Source: Trichodelitschia bisporula (taxonomy: Eukaryota > Ascomycota > Dothideomycetes > Phaeotrichales > Phaeotrichaceae). From it: a DNA stretch of 64,000 nucleotides. Position numbers and translations under genes: made by a program. This document shows, in pieces, positions 21,754-32,190 of this stretch; position 1 is the stretch's first letter; each line of letters starts with the position of its first letter. Below the pieces are notes generated by a model. The model was not told where the DNA came from. It saw only the letters and a program-made list of their open reading frames with translations, and ran no database searches. The stretch is taken from positions 248,001-312,000 of the forward strand of contig ML996700.1 in NCBI GenBank assembly GCA_010356995.1. Reading direction: 5' to 3'.

Positions 21754-23286
21754 CTAGCCCTCCTCTCGGTCCATATCGTCTCTTCCACGCTTTCCACCCC
21801 CACCTCCACGTCCACCACCCCTTCCTCCCGCACTCCCTCTTGGGTTGTGTGTTCCTCTCCCAATGCCTCCCTTCTTACTGCCCTTCTCAACAGCATCACG
21901 CAGCTCCCGCTTCGCCACTGTCTGTGCTTCGTTGACTCGATCCAGCAGCACCATAACTTCGTCCTTCACAATCCCCGGCATCTCATCCAGCTTCCGGCTG
22001 AGGGCCTGCTCGATACGCAACCACAGTTCCGCATCGTACTGCGTGACAAAGCTGATAGCGCGACCACTCTTCCCTGCCCTCGCTGTGCGCCCCACGCGGT
22101 GGACGTACGTCTTGCTGTCGTCCGGCAGATCGAAATTGAGCACGGCGTCGACGGAGGGGATGTCTAGGCCGCGGGCAGCTACGTCGGTAGCAACGAGAAC
22201 GCAACGGGAGCGGGCGCGGAACTTGGAGAGAGCGCCTAGGCGCGCTGATTGCGAGAGTTGGCCGTGAATTGGGATGGCGCTGATGCCTAGGGCGCGGAGG
22301 AGATAGGATAGGCGCTGGACTTCGCTGACGGTACGCGCGAAGACGATGGCTGGCTGGCCAGCGAGCATGTCCGAAAGCAGATAGACGAGGTACAGGTCCT
22401 TGTCTTTGTGTGGGATAAGCAAGAAGTGCTGTAACAGGGTGGAGACGGTCTGGTGACTGGAGGAGGAGACTGAGACGCGCACGGGGTTCTGCAGCGAGGC
22501 GCGCTGGAGGCTTTCCACCTTAGTGGACATGGTAGCGGAGAAGAGGTATGTGTGGCGGCCATCGCGCGGGAGGGCCTTAAGGATCTTGTCCAGCACGGGA
22601 CCAAAGTCCATGTCGAGCAGGCGGTCGGCCTCGTCCATGACCAGGTACTTGAGCGAGCGAAGGCTGAAGCCCTTGGTTGACTCAAGGTGATCAAGTAGTC
22701 GACCGGGGGTTGCCACAACGATGTGCGGCTTCTTAGAGAGCGCAATGCTCTGCGCGACCATGTCCATACCACCGACGATCGTGGCGCAGCGCACGCCGAT
22801 GATGGAGCCTAGCGCTTCGAATTGCTGGCTGATCTGATATGCAAGTTCGCGTGTCGGAGCGAGCACGAGACCGAAGAGAGCCTGGGGTTTGTCCATGAGT
22901 GCTGGACGTGTCAGAGACAATAGTTTGAAGCAAGTGGAATAGTAGTTACCTTGCAGGATGGGCAGCGCAAATGCGGCTGTCTTGCCGGAGCCAGTCTCAG
23001 CGAGGCCGATGACATCGCGCCCAGTAAGGGCGATTGGGATGGACTGCTCTTGAATAGGCGTGGGCGCTTTATATCCAAGCTTCTCACAAGCTTCACAAAG
23101 ACTGTCTATCACGCCCAAGTCGGCGAAGGACTTCTGAGCTGCAACAGAATCGGCGCGAGGAACATCTGGTTCAGCGGCGGGTGAATCGGATTCGGGAGCA
23201 GGAGAGGCCGCCTTCTTAGCTAACTTCTTCTTCGTGACATCGATAAATTTCTCAGAGTCCAACTTTCTCTTCTTAAGCGGAGACAT
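21754..23286 (-). CDS. RRP3: DEAD-box ATP-dependent RNA helicase Rrp3 (DDX47)
   Basis: Two exons, complement(21754..22901, 22950..23286), with a 48-nt intron, give 494 residues. All DEAD-box motifs are visible: Q motif GYKAPTPIQ (71-79), motif I AETGSGKT (96-103), Ia PTREL (128-132), Ib TPGR (177-180), DEAD (202-205), SAT (234-236), and [10 protein letters not shown] (380-389). The basic start [10 protein letters not shown] and a low-complexity Ala/Pro/Ser leader precede the Q motif, and a Gly/Arg-rich tail ([20 protein letters not shown]) follows. Overall match is to Rrp3, a nucleolar helicase needed for early cleavages of 35S pre-rRNA and maturation of 18S rRNA. The start at 23286 was preferred to an upstream in-frame codon because [10 protein letters not shown] is the family-like N-terminus. 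It is divergent from SSF1 across 227 bp. Confidence 0.95.
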   Translation of the reverse strand: MSPLKKRKLDSEKFIDVTKKKLAKKAASPAPESDSPAAEPDVPRADSVAAQKSFADLGVIDSLCEACEKLGYKAPTPIQEQSIPIALTGRDVIGLAETGSGKTAAFALPILQGNYYSTCFKLLSLTRPALMDKPQALFGLVLAPTRELAYQISQQFEALGSIIGVRCATIVGGMDMVAQSIALSKKPHIVVATPGRLLDHLESTKGFSLRSLKYLVMDEADRLLDMDFGPVLDKILKALPRDGRHTYLFSATMSTKVESLQRASLQNPVRVSVSSSSHQTVSTLLQHFLLIPHKDKDLYLVYLLSDMLAGQPAIVFARTVSEVQRLSYLLRALGISAIPIHGQLSQSARLGALSKFRARSRCVLVATDVAARGLDIPSVDAVLNFDLPDDSKTYVHRVGRTARAGKSGRAISFVTQYDAELWLRIEQALSRKLDEMPGIVKDEVMVLLDRVNEAQTVAKRELRDAVEKGSKKGGIGRGTHNPRGSAGGRGGGRGGGGGKRGRDDMDREEG

Positions 23287-23513
23287 GGTGGTGTGGAGTG
23301 AAGAATATACCAGTTCAAGCACAAAGCGTGAATAAGAGTTGCGATACCCAAAAATTTGGAGTTGCCCCGAAATCTTGGCTTGCGGAGAACGGTCGCTACC
23401 TCCGATTGGTGGGTTTCAAAAAATCTCAAGACTTCACTTTTCCCCTCAAGGGTCTTCCATCCACAGCAACTTACTTCCCAAACCACGGATCGAACGTCGC
23501 GAAGTCATTCAGC
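23287..23513. promoter_or_regulatory. Shared divergent promoter of RRP3 and SSF1
   Basis: Only 227 bp separate the two ATGs, so both ribosome-biogenesis genes must be driven from this segment. It contains AAAAATTT at 23350-23357, matching the core of the yeast ribosomal-RNA-processing element (RRPE, AAAAWTTT), the Stb3 site found upstream of yeast ribosome-biogenesis genes. I see no clear PAC (GATGAG) element. The functional link in this fungus is inference. Confidence 0.55.
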
Positions 23514-24931
23514 ATGGCACGTCGCAGAGTTAAGAAGCGCACACATGTCGGTGCCAAAAATGGCCCACACCCGAATCCCACTGGCAGGCCCATGGACCGT
23601 ACGCCCAAGAGCATGGTTATCCGTATTGGTGCTGGAGAGGTTGGGCCGAGCGTGAGCCAGCTTGCGAAGGATGTGCGACAGGTCATGGAGCCAGGAACTG
23701 CGAGTAGGCTGAAGGTGCGTGCGATAGTGGACGGCACCGAATGGTGATTGATCTTGAACAGGAGCGCAAATCCAACAAGCTGCGAGATTACACCACCATG
23801 ACGGGACCGCTGGGAGTGACGCACTTGCTTCTATTCTCGCGGTCCGATACCGGGAACACGAACATGCGTCTGGCCATCACGCCGAGGGGCCCGACATTGA
23901 ACTTCCGCGTGGAAAACTACTCCCTTGTTAAGGACATATTGAAGGCGCAGAATCATCCCAAGACCTCAAAGCAATTGTTTCTCAATGCTCCTCTTGTAAG
24001 TCTTTACTGTCGTGCTTGACATACATCCAGCTAACCAGCGAAGCTTGTGATGAACAACTTTACAACGTCCGGCTCGACTGCGGAGTCCTCGACAGCCCCG
24101 GCAGTTCCGAAGCAGCTGGAGTCTCTCGTGACAACCGTGTTTCAGTCCCTCTTCCCTCCTCTCAATCCACAATCCACACCCCTCACTTCCATCAAGCGCG
24201 TTCTTCTCCTAAACCGCGAACCGCCCAGCAATGCGGACAACAGCACCTACACTATCACACTCAGGCACTACGCCATCAGCAGCAAGGTTGCCGGACTCCG
24301 TAAGCCGATTCGCCGTATCAATGCTGCTGAAAAGGTAACCACCAAGGAGCGCAAGGGCAAGGGCGTACCGAACCTGGGAAAGCTCGAGGATGTGGCCGAT
24401 TACCTCCTCAACGAAGATCCGGGAGCCTACACATCTGGCAGCGACAGCGAACCCGAGACGGACGCTGAAGTTGAGGTCCTGGCTTCGACAACAAAGAAGA
24501 TTGTGGGGCGATCCAAGAAGGAGAAACGTGGAGATGGAGAGGGCTCCAGCAAGCCAGGAGTCGAGAAGCGGGCCGTGAAATTGACGGAGCTAGGTCCGAG
24601 AATGCGACTAAGGCTGATAAAGGTCGAGGAGGGTCTTTGTAGCGGGAAGATTATGTGGCACGAATACATCTCCAAGAGCAAGCAGGAGGAGAAGCAAATG
24701 GACGCTACTTGGGACAAGAGACGGAAAGAAAAGGAGGAGAGGACACGGATCCAGCGGGAAAACGTTGAGAGAAAACGGAAGGAGAAGGCATCGAAGAAGA
24801 CTACTAAGGCCGATGATGCGGATGAGTATGACGAGATTGATGAGGCGGACTGGGATAGCGATGAGCTGGAGTATGTCGGTGCCGAGGACGCTGAGGATGA
24901 GGAAATGGAGGATGCCGAAGACGCCAAGTAA
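23514..24931 (+). CDS. SSF1: Ribosome biogenesis protein Ssf1/Peter Pan (Brix domain)
   Basis: Three exons, 23514..23714, 23762..23995 and 24044..24931, give 440 residues. The start MARRRVKKRTHVGAKNG is basic and family-like. The Brix domain runs from about PKSMVIRIGAGEVGPSVSQL (31-50) through RDYTTMTGPLGVTHLLLFS and RLAITPRGPTLNFRVENYSL to HYAISSKVAGLRKPIRRI (about 225-242), with ELGPRMRLRLIKVEEGLCSG after an acidic insert. The C-terminal third is a charged Lys/Glu coiled-coil and acidic tail. Ssf1 joins early pre-60S particles in the nucleolus with Rrp14 and Rrp15 and is needed for ITS2 and 27S processing. The third exon's acceptor (CGAAG at 24039-24043) was chosen because it restores LNAPLLVMNNF, as in the family. 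The start lies 227 bp from the divergent RRP3 start. Confidence 0.95.
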
Positions 24932-26087
24932 ATGGGCAATGAAGATAGGTTGGCTAACCGTTGGCGTTGCTGCTGTAATACACTTTGATACCCCAGTATC
25001 CATTACTGCTCTCGCTCTTGCTGTGAAGGAGTGTACTCCATATGATATTTAAAAACTGGGGTTTCACAATGCCGGAGCCTGTCCAGATCTGATATCGGAT
25101 GTCCTCCGATCCGGAAGGAGTCAAACCAGCCGATGGGAAATCCCACACGTATTTATACCTGGTCATATTCCATGTCAGGCAAACACTCAAGCCTGGATGT
25201 AGTTGAAGGATGAGCTCACTTCAGGGGCGATCAATTGATTAAACTCGTTATATCGATGCAGCAACTTCTGAGAATGTGATCCAGTGCTACAGACATATCG
25301 CTTGTAGCTCTCCCCGTCTTCTCATACTGGGGGGAGTCCATACTTGATATCGGAGATATCTGATCATATTATTCCGGAGTCCGGGGAGGCGTGAATGGGC
25401 CACACTGTGGACAGAAGTTGCCAGCCTAATCGTGGTTTGCGTCGAGAAAGACACCTGACATAGGGCATATGTCGCCGTTGTTAACAGCCTCCTCGCATTT
25501 TTCGACTCTTACTCATATCCCCGGCACTGATGTGGACTTGCTTGCGGCGAAACACGCGCTTGATCCCCCAGCACATCTTGGGAGTTTTGGCATGATGGCA
25601 TACTCCATTGAGACCTCCATGGGCCTGCGTGTGTTCCATGCGGGCTTTGTGCGATTCATTGTTCGGTGAGTGTTGCTGGTGATATCTCAACTAGCGATAC
25701 AGCGTAGTCGCCAACAAAGGCGGAATAATGCGACTGTTGAATGACGTGAATATTATCGACAACACCACACATCACATACCGCGTGCGAAACGGCAATCGG
25801 GAGCTCTCTGGCCTCGGAGCGCACAGGGATGAGAGAGACTTTCGAAAACGGGTCTATAGCAAGTGAGAAGAGAGAAGGGCGGAGGGTCAATCAAGGTTAA
25901 TTGAAGGCCCAGTATGCCATTGTCATGACAATTGTGATCGCATCTATTCCCCGTAGATCATGTGGAACGGACACCTAGTCCGAGGGCGAGGCAAGATGAA
26001 GTGCCGTCCAACTATCAAAAACTCTGGAATAAGCGGCCATAACCTCACCCGAGAGGGAAACTATGCCGCAGCATCCCCGAGAATCCA
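24932..26087. other. Intergenic, convergent, with a palindromic AT-richer patch
   Basis: About 1.15 kb between the stops of SSF1 and the TRAPPC12-like gene. It contains GATATCGGAGATATC at 25346-25360, a related GATATCGGAT at 25091-25100, a CCGGAGTCCGG palindrome at 25374-25384, and on the minus strand a TATA-like GGTATAAATA at about 25150-25159. No convincing ORF follows the TATA-like site. Confidence 0.45.
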
Positions 26088-27491
26088 TCATGAAACACCG
26101 ACACCGGGCTCCAGCTTGAACTCCGTTGTCGCGAAGCCCCATCCACTCCCCATCGGCTCCTTTGACGCAACACGCTCGATCAATTTGCCTTTCATCTCCT
26201 TCGCCCGCTCGGTACACAGCTCATACACGGTGCACAAGTTGAAGAGGAGCGCCTGGAAAGCCGGTATCTCCGGATCGTCAATCAACCCTTCAAGGATGCC
26301 CCGAGCTTCAGTCAACTGGCCTGTATACAGCAGACACACAGCCAGGTTTTGCGCGACCAAGCCGTCGTGCGGAAAGTCCGCGTGAAGGGCGCGCCAGGCA
26401 GATATGGCGACAGGAAAGGCTCCGGCAGCCGTGTGGCTCAGAGCCCAGAGTATGCGGGTTGTAATATCGCCGCTGAACTCGTCTTGGTCTTCTCTTGTGC
26501 TTTCCCCATCGTCGGACGAAGGGGCCGCTGTCGAAGCTCTCCCTTCGGATTTCCCAGCGACCCGCTCCGCGCACGCCCGCGCAGCCGCCAAATCACCGAC
26601 ACGAAACCAAACCAGCGCCTCCATGACGGCGGCCTGGCGTGTGTTATCCTCCGGACCAGCGGTCTGCAACGTACGTAGATGCCGGCCGGCACTCTCGAGG
26701 TCGCCCATCTCAACCAGAGCGCTGGCGACCCGAATGCCCAAGTCGTGGAGACGGGACAGCCACAGCGCTTCCTCTTCAGGATGCGCTTCCTGACGCGCGC
26801 GGGTTATTTCCTGCCGTGCGTCTTGTGCCAGCACGTAGTAAGCCATGATGCCACGGCGCCATTCACCGAAGCCAAGGGCCTGGAGGCGGACGGCGAGGAC
26901 GCGGAGAGGCCAAGGGACGATATGAGCACCGGTTATGGGATGGGTGTAGAAGGCGCTAGTCAGGTCACCTAGAACTTTGGCTTCAGTGGCGGCTAGAGAA
27001 GTCTGGTTGACCAGTGTTAAGCATGCGAGTCGCGTGTAGTACAATGCAAAAATGGTGTCTGGCGCGGCGGAGACGGGAAGGCTGGTCAGCTGGCGGACGG
27101 CAGTGCTAGCAGCCGCATGGAAATGTCCGCCTGCTAGTAAAGTAGCCAGGGGGGTGTTGGGAGTGGGGGCATGTGGGGAGCGGAGGAAGGCGGCGGGGAG
27201 AGTAGGGGTAGGGAGCGGATGGAAGTTCTCCGGTCGCAGCAGAAATGAGAGATCCTTTGTTGTTGATATTGGATCAATGGTAGACGATGCCGTCGAGAGA
27301 GCCGGGGAGAATGGACGTGGGGTGCTGGAACGAACAGAGGTGGGCGGTGATGTTGGTCTACTGGATATCATAGAGTCGGATAGTGGGCTGGAACAGTGAG
27401 CTTCAAGCCAAAGACTCTTCATGAGGAAACCCACTCTTCCTGCTCTTCCAAAGGGCCCTTGGTTGATGGTTTGAGCAATGCGACTGGACAT
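26088..27491 (-). CDS. TRAPPC12-like TPR protein
   Basis: A single frame of 467 residues starting MSSRIAQTINQGPFGRAG. The first 100 residues are Ser/Pro/Thr-rich. The rest is helical with TPR-like pairs: PLATLLAGGHFHAAASTAVR, TIFALYYTRLACLTLVNQ, ALWLSRLHDLGIRVASALVE, VAQNLAVCLLYTGQLTEARG, and a C-terminal FQALLFNLCTVYELCTERAK. This matches TRAPPC12, a subunit of the TRAPPIII-type tethering complex that metazoa and filamentous fungi share and budding yeast lacks. The expected role is as part of a Rab1/Ypt1 exchange factor at the Golgi and in autophagy. The assignment rests on the recalled order of helices and the motif LACLTLVNQ; Trs or other TPR proteins are alternatives. It is divergent from ILV2 across 1.1 kb. 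Confidence 0.75.
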   Translation of the reverse strand: MSSRIAQTINQGPFGRAGRVGFLMKSLWLEAHCSSPLSDSMISSRPTSPPTSVRSSTPRPFSPALSTASSTIDPISTTKDLSFLLRPENFHPLPTPTLPAAFLRSPHAPTPNTPLATLLAGGHFHAAASTAVRQLTSLPVSAAPDTIFALYYTRLACLTLVNQTSLAATEAKVLGDLTSAFYTHPITGAHIVPWPLRVLAVRLQALGFGEWRRGIMAYYVLAQDARQEITRARQEAHPEEEALWLSRLHDLGIRVASALVEMGDLESAGRHLRTLQTAGPEDNTRQAAVMEALVWFRVGDLAAARACAERVAGKSEGRASTAAPSSDDGESTREDQDEFSGDITTRILWALSHTAAGAFPVAISAWRALHADFPHDGLVAQNLAVCLLYTGQLTEARGILEGLIDDPEIPAFQALLFNLCTVYELCTERAKEMKGKLIERVASKEPMGSGWGFATTEFKLEPGVGVS

Positions 27492-28582
27492 TGGTCAATA
27501 CGCGAGTTGAAGTATCAATACGGGGGGTGGGGGTGAATAACACACCTCGTCGCCGCTCATCACCGCTATGTGTCCTGCCATGACCTCTCGCAGCAGACAA
27601 GCGATGAGCCCGTACATTGTCCATAACTTCAGTGTCGTAGATTCTCCAAGTAGAGTGATGTTTATGCTCAGGACATGGGGATGCGCATAACGTAACCAGA
27701 CTATCAAGGCGATCTAGATTCTAGTCGACGAGATGCAGCACTAGCCCCGCGGACATTGACGAATAAGATACAAAAGCTAAGGCGATCGGTATAAAACGAA
27801 ACGAGTTAAGCTGATACGAGATCACGCAGGAAGCTGCCGTTGAGGAGAACAGAAAGCCAGAAGGAGAAACTAGGTAAAAAGATTGAAGTGGAGGCAAACA
27901 AACAGGTACGGCAACGGATTATGGAGTTTGGTGATGGCTTGACGTCTGGTGGTTGTGGCTGAGGCGTTGAGCCACACGAGACCGTTTCTCGGCCTTGCTG
28001 CCTGAGGTTGTGGGATTGTGGAGAAAGGATAGGCACGCAGGCATCCAGGCACCAAAAAGGAAAGACGATACGGTACATGGAGAAAAGCGGAGTCGTCGGT
28101 CTCGTCCGATATCGGAATTAAATTTGCGGAGGTGACAGGGAAGGGTGACTGGTACAGACCAATCGCTGATCGTCCCATTCGCCACCTACCCCTCGTCCCC
28201 TGCCCACTCGCCCACTCCCCCCAGGCGCGCCTTCCCCAATTTCTAGTAAAAAATCTCTCTTTGTCGAAAGAAAAAGAGGCACACGAGAGTCATCAAACTC
28301 ACCTCAACCCTCATTCTTCCCGCTCGCCCACCCTTGGCCCGGGTATACGAAGACAAGAAGCACCCCCCCTCTTCTCGTCCCAGTCACCTTTCATCCTGAC
28401 TCACCCACACCCCCCCACCTCCATCCCCCCCCCTCCCCACCATTTCTATCAATTCGCTCTGCTGCAATTCCCCCCCCGCAGCGTCAACTTCCTTTTCCCT
28501 CTATTCCTCCTTCCCCCACCCCTCACGCGGGTAGAATACCAGACGACCTCGGTCTCGTGCCCTCCCGTGTCCACCACTCACA
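27492..28582. promoter_or_regulatory. Divergent promoter region of the TRAPPC12-like gene and ILV2
   Basis: The ILV2-proximal 400 bp is strongly C/T-rich on the ILV2 sense strand, with long C runs at about 28408-28440 and 28468-28476. A CCAAT box lies near 28158. Two sites resembling the amino-acid-starvation element are listed separately. No ORF is supported. Confidence 0.5.
28397..28403 (+). promoter_or_regulatory. Gcn4/CpcA-type site TGACTCA upstream of ILV2
   Basis: A perfect TGACTCA lies 180 bp upstream of the ILV2 start, and a one-mismatch copy on the other strand (AGAGTCA) at 28286-28292. In ascomycetes TGACTCA is the binding site of Gcn4/CpcA, which activates amino-acid synthesis genes under starvation; branched-chain genes are known targets. 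A 7-mer can occur by chance, so its function is inferred from position and gene identity. Confidence 0.5.
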
Positions 28583-30781
28583 ATGCTCGCACAACGGTGT
28601 CGGAGCACCATTCGGTGCTTGAGCAAGGCTCGCAACTTCTCGTCAACTCCCTCCGTTGCTGCTGTCTCCCCGTATATACGTGCTGCCCAACCTGCGGTGG
28701 CCCCCAAGAACGCAACCGATGCGCCCAAACGGACACAGAGCACAGCGGCGTCGACTCCCGCCCCGGCAACACAAGAACGGCCTATTCCCAGCCCAGCATT
28801 CAATCGCGACGACCCGAAATGGGATCCTCAGCCATTGAGGCCGTACCGTGCCCAGGAGATGGACCACTCGTTTGTTGGCATGACTGGCGGACAGATTTTC
28901 CACGAGATGATGAGGCGTCATAAGGTTGACACTGTCTGTGCGTTTAACCTCATGTCTTGCTTTTGAATTGCGGACTCGAATCACTAATTCTTCCTCAGTC
29001 GGATACCCCGGTGGTGCCATTCTTCCCGTCTTCGACGCTATCTACGGCTCCGAGGACATTAACTTCATCCTGCCGCGGCATGAACAAGGTGCCGGCCATA
29101 TGGCTGAGGGTTACGCCCGCGCCTCTGGCAAGCCGGGTGTTGTCCTCGTGACGTCGGGACCGGGAGCTACAAATGTGGTGACACCGATGCAGGACGCTCT
29201 CATGGACGGTACGCCCATGGTTGTCTTTTGCGGACAGGTCGTTACGAGCGCCATTGGATCCGATGCCTTCCAGGAGGCAGATATGGTCGGCATCTCAAGG
29301 GCTTGCACCAAGTGGAATGTCATGGTCAAGAACATTGCCGAGCTCCCTCGCCGTATTAACGAGGCCTTCGAAATCGCGACTTCCGGCCGGCCCGGCCCTG
29401 TTCTCGTTGATCTGCCCAAGGACGTCACTGGTGGTGTTTTGCAGCGCCCGATTCCGGTCCATAGCTCGCTCCCGACTCATCCCAGCGCCGCCACCATTGC
29501 TGCCCGTGAGGCCTCCCGCAAGCAGCTTGAAGAGACGCTCAAGCGGACGGCCCACCTCGTCAACATTGCGAAGAAGCCTGTCATTTATGCTGGCCAAGGC
29601 ATCCTTGCGCGCCCTGACGGACCTCGCATCCTCAAAGAGCTCGCAGACAAGGCTTGCATTCCCGTCACGACGACCTTGCAGGGTCTGGGTGCCTTTGACG
29701 AAATGGATCCCAAATCTCTGCACATGCTCGGCATGCACGGATCCGCCTATGCCAACATGGCCATGCAAGAAGCTGATCTCATCCTCGCCTTGGGTGCCCG
29801 CTTCGATGACCGCATCACCCTCAGCATTGCAAAATTCGCTCCCGAAGCCAAGGCTGCTGCTGCCGAAGGGCGTGGCGGCATCGTCCACTTCGAGATCATG
29901 CCCAAGAACATCAACAAGGTTGTGCAGGCTACTGAAGCTGTTGAAGGTGACGTTGCTACCAACATCGCTCTCCTGCTTCCACAACTCGACCACGTTCCGG
30001 AGCGGCCCGAGTGGTTCGCCCAGATCGATGACTGGAAGAAGCGGTTCCCTTGGGCGTATGAGAAGGAGGGACCTAACGGCTTCATCAAGCCGCAGACGGT
30101 CGTCGCAACCTTGTCTGACTTGGTGGATCCTATCAAGGAGAACACAATCATCACCACCGGTGTTGGTCAGCACCAAATGTGGACCGCACAACACTTCCGT
30201 TGGAAGACCCCGCGTTCCATGATCACCTCCGGTGGTCTCGGCACTATGGGCTTTGGCCTCCCTGCGGCCATTGGCGCCAAAGTTGCCCGTCCCGATGCCC
30301 TTGTCATTGATATTGATGGCGATGCCTCATTCAGCATGACGCTGACGGAGCTGTCGACTGCGGCTGAGTTCAACATCGGCGTGAAGATCATCGTGCTGAA
30401 CAACGAGGAGCAGGGTATGGTTGTACAGTGGCAGAGTCTCTTCTTTGAGGATCGCTTTTCGCACACGCACCAGCGCAACGCCGACTTCGTCAAGCTCGGT
30501 GATGCCATGGGTGTTCAGGCCCGGCGCGTCTCAAAGCCGGAGGAGCTGAAGGATAGCCTTAAGTGGCTCATCGAGTCGGACGGGCCGGCTCTGCTTGAGG
30601 TTGTCACTGACCAGAAGGTGCCGGTGCTGCCCATGGTGCCCACAGGGTCTGGGCTCCACGAGTTCCTGGTGTATGATGAAGGTAAGTCATTCTTCCGTAA
30701 TCACGAAAGAACAAGTATTGATGTCATTTAGCCACCGTTACCGCGAGGAGGAATCAGACCCGGGAGCGTACTGGGCGGTAG
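28583..30781 (+). CDS. ILV2: Acetolactate synthase catalytic subunit, mitochondrial
   Basis: Three exons, 28583..28937, 28999..30681 and 30732..30781, give 695 residues. A mitochondrial presequence (MLAQRCRSTIRCLSKARNFS) precedes the enzyme. Signatures of the ThDP-dependent acetohydroxyacid synthase family are clear: FGYPGGAILPVFDA (119-132), catalytic Glu147 in HEQGAGHMAEGYARASG, FAD/beta-domain motifs (MLGMHGSAYANMAM, LGARFDDR), and the ThDP motif from GDASFSM at 559 to NNEEQG at about 586-591. It ends LHEFLVYDEATVTARRNQ. It makes acetolactate or acetohydroxybutyrate, the first shared step to valine, leucine and isoleucine, and is normally partnered by Ilv6, which is not in this window. The last exon (50 nt) was placed by matching the conserved C-terminus; reading through the intron would give an unrelated tail. 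Confidence 0.97.
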
Positions 30782-31546
30782 TTGTAATGGTGAATGTGAG
30801 CTTGGTTTGTTAAACTTTTGATATCATGCATTTGGCGCAACTGGCAAAAAGTTAACCATCATCTGCGGTTGCTTTAGCATAGGCTTGTTTTTCTGAGGGA
30901 TCCATGCCCGTCTATTTGATGTGGTTCGAAATCTGGTGGGGAGCGCTGCGGCACTCATTGCATTGGGATGGGGGTCCCAAAAAATAAACGAGGAATGGAG
31001 GGGGTTTGGTGGTGGGGGGCCGCAAGCTGATGGTGTCGGCGGTCAGATACCTTGTACAAATTACTAGGGCCGCGATGAAGTGACACAGAATGAGGAAGTG
31101 ATGTTGCTTTTCCCACTCGATGCGTCCTGGTATCTGACTCGGCTTGCTTTTTGCATCTCACTTCCCCAGATCCCGATCCCGGGCCCCGGTGTCCCGGAAC
31201 CAGGGCACCCCCAAAGCCACCGGCATCGCCCGCTGCAGCCAAGCCAGTCGAGAGCACGCGACGTCCCGCTCACTCAGGCGTCGAGGCGCACCGCGCCCTC
31301 CGGTCCGGCCGGGACGTGCTCCGTACATCGATGCAGCTACTGTAGCTCATCCACGCCGTCCGACCTGCCTCCGTCGACGGCACCTGTACACTCACACCGT
31401 CACCTCTCACCCACGCCTCTAATCACCAATATCTCGTCGCCGCTTGCCGCTCGCCGATTTTCTCCCACTACCGCGCATCGCGCCTACCCACCCCGAATCC
31501 ACCTTCCTGTCCCGACCGTAATAACAAACCCCCACCATACGCCGCG
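30782..31546. other. Intergenic region
   Basis: This 765-bp spacer holds the ILV2 3' end and the promoter of the small membrane-protein gene. From about 31170 it becomes C-rich on the sense strand of that gene. No gene is supported. Confidence 0.5.
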
Positions 31547-32190
31547 ATGGCTGACTTCGCGCCCTACCAGTCTGCCCCGCCAGACTACACCCGGGCTCTC
31601 TCGCCCCCACTACGCTCACCTAACGCCTCGCCGCCCGTGCGTGGGTCATCGCCCTATACGCCCGTTGCGGCGACGGTGTCGTCGGCGCCAGGATACCAGA
31701 ACCAGAACCAGGCGCGACCTCCTATGCCTGGGGCGTGGGGCGATGATGATGTAGACGTGTACACGACGCGGCTGGGCTTGCGTCTGGGAGTCGAGGCGGC
31801 GCTGGCGTATCTCTGCTTCCCGCCCGTGGGCGGGATCGTGCTGCTTGTGGTTGAGGGGCGGAGCGACTATGTGCGGTGAGTTTTACGCGCCCATGTATAC
31901 ATGAGGATGTAGCTGATGAAAGGAACAGGTTTCATGCGTGGCAGAGCACGCTGGTGTTTGGCGTGCTCTTCGTCGTACATTTGCTCTTTTCGTGGTCGCG
32001 GTTGCTCGGCTGGTTGTTTTTCTTGTTCGAGCTCATGCTCGCGGCGCGGCTGGCGTGGCGCGCATATACGGATGGTGGGTGCTCTGAGCGTGTCTGCGGA
32101 ACTCTGGCTAATGTTACAGCTGCGACACTGGATCGATACGAGGTGCCCTTCTTTGGGCCGCTGGCGAGCTCGGTTCTGGACGATGAGTGA
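31547..32190 (+). CDS. Small multi-pass membrane protein (DUF4870/Tic20-like fold)
   Basis: Three exons, 31547..31875, 31929..32074 and 32120..32190, give 181 residues. The first 75 are a Pro/Ser-rich cytosolic leader (MADFAPYQSAPPDY). Three hydrophobic segments follow: GVEAALAYLCFPPVGGIVLLV (about 82-102), STLVFGVLFVVHLLFSW and LLGWLFFLFELMLAARLAW, with the motif VRFHAWQS between the first two. That arrangement and the FHAWQS motif match the DUF4870/UPF0132 family of small membrane proteins. The C-terminus EVPFFGPLASSVLDDE also fits. The molecular role of the family is not established. Introns were fixed by restoring YVRFHAWQS and YTDAATLDRYEVP. Confidence 0.82.

Noticed and set aside
23287-23322. 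Upstream in-frame start adding [12 protein letters not shown] to Rrp3
   Set aside because: The family-like start is [10 protein letters not shown], and the extension would occupy the short shared promoter.
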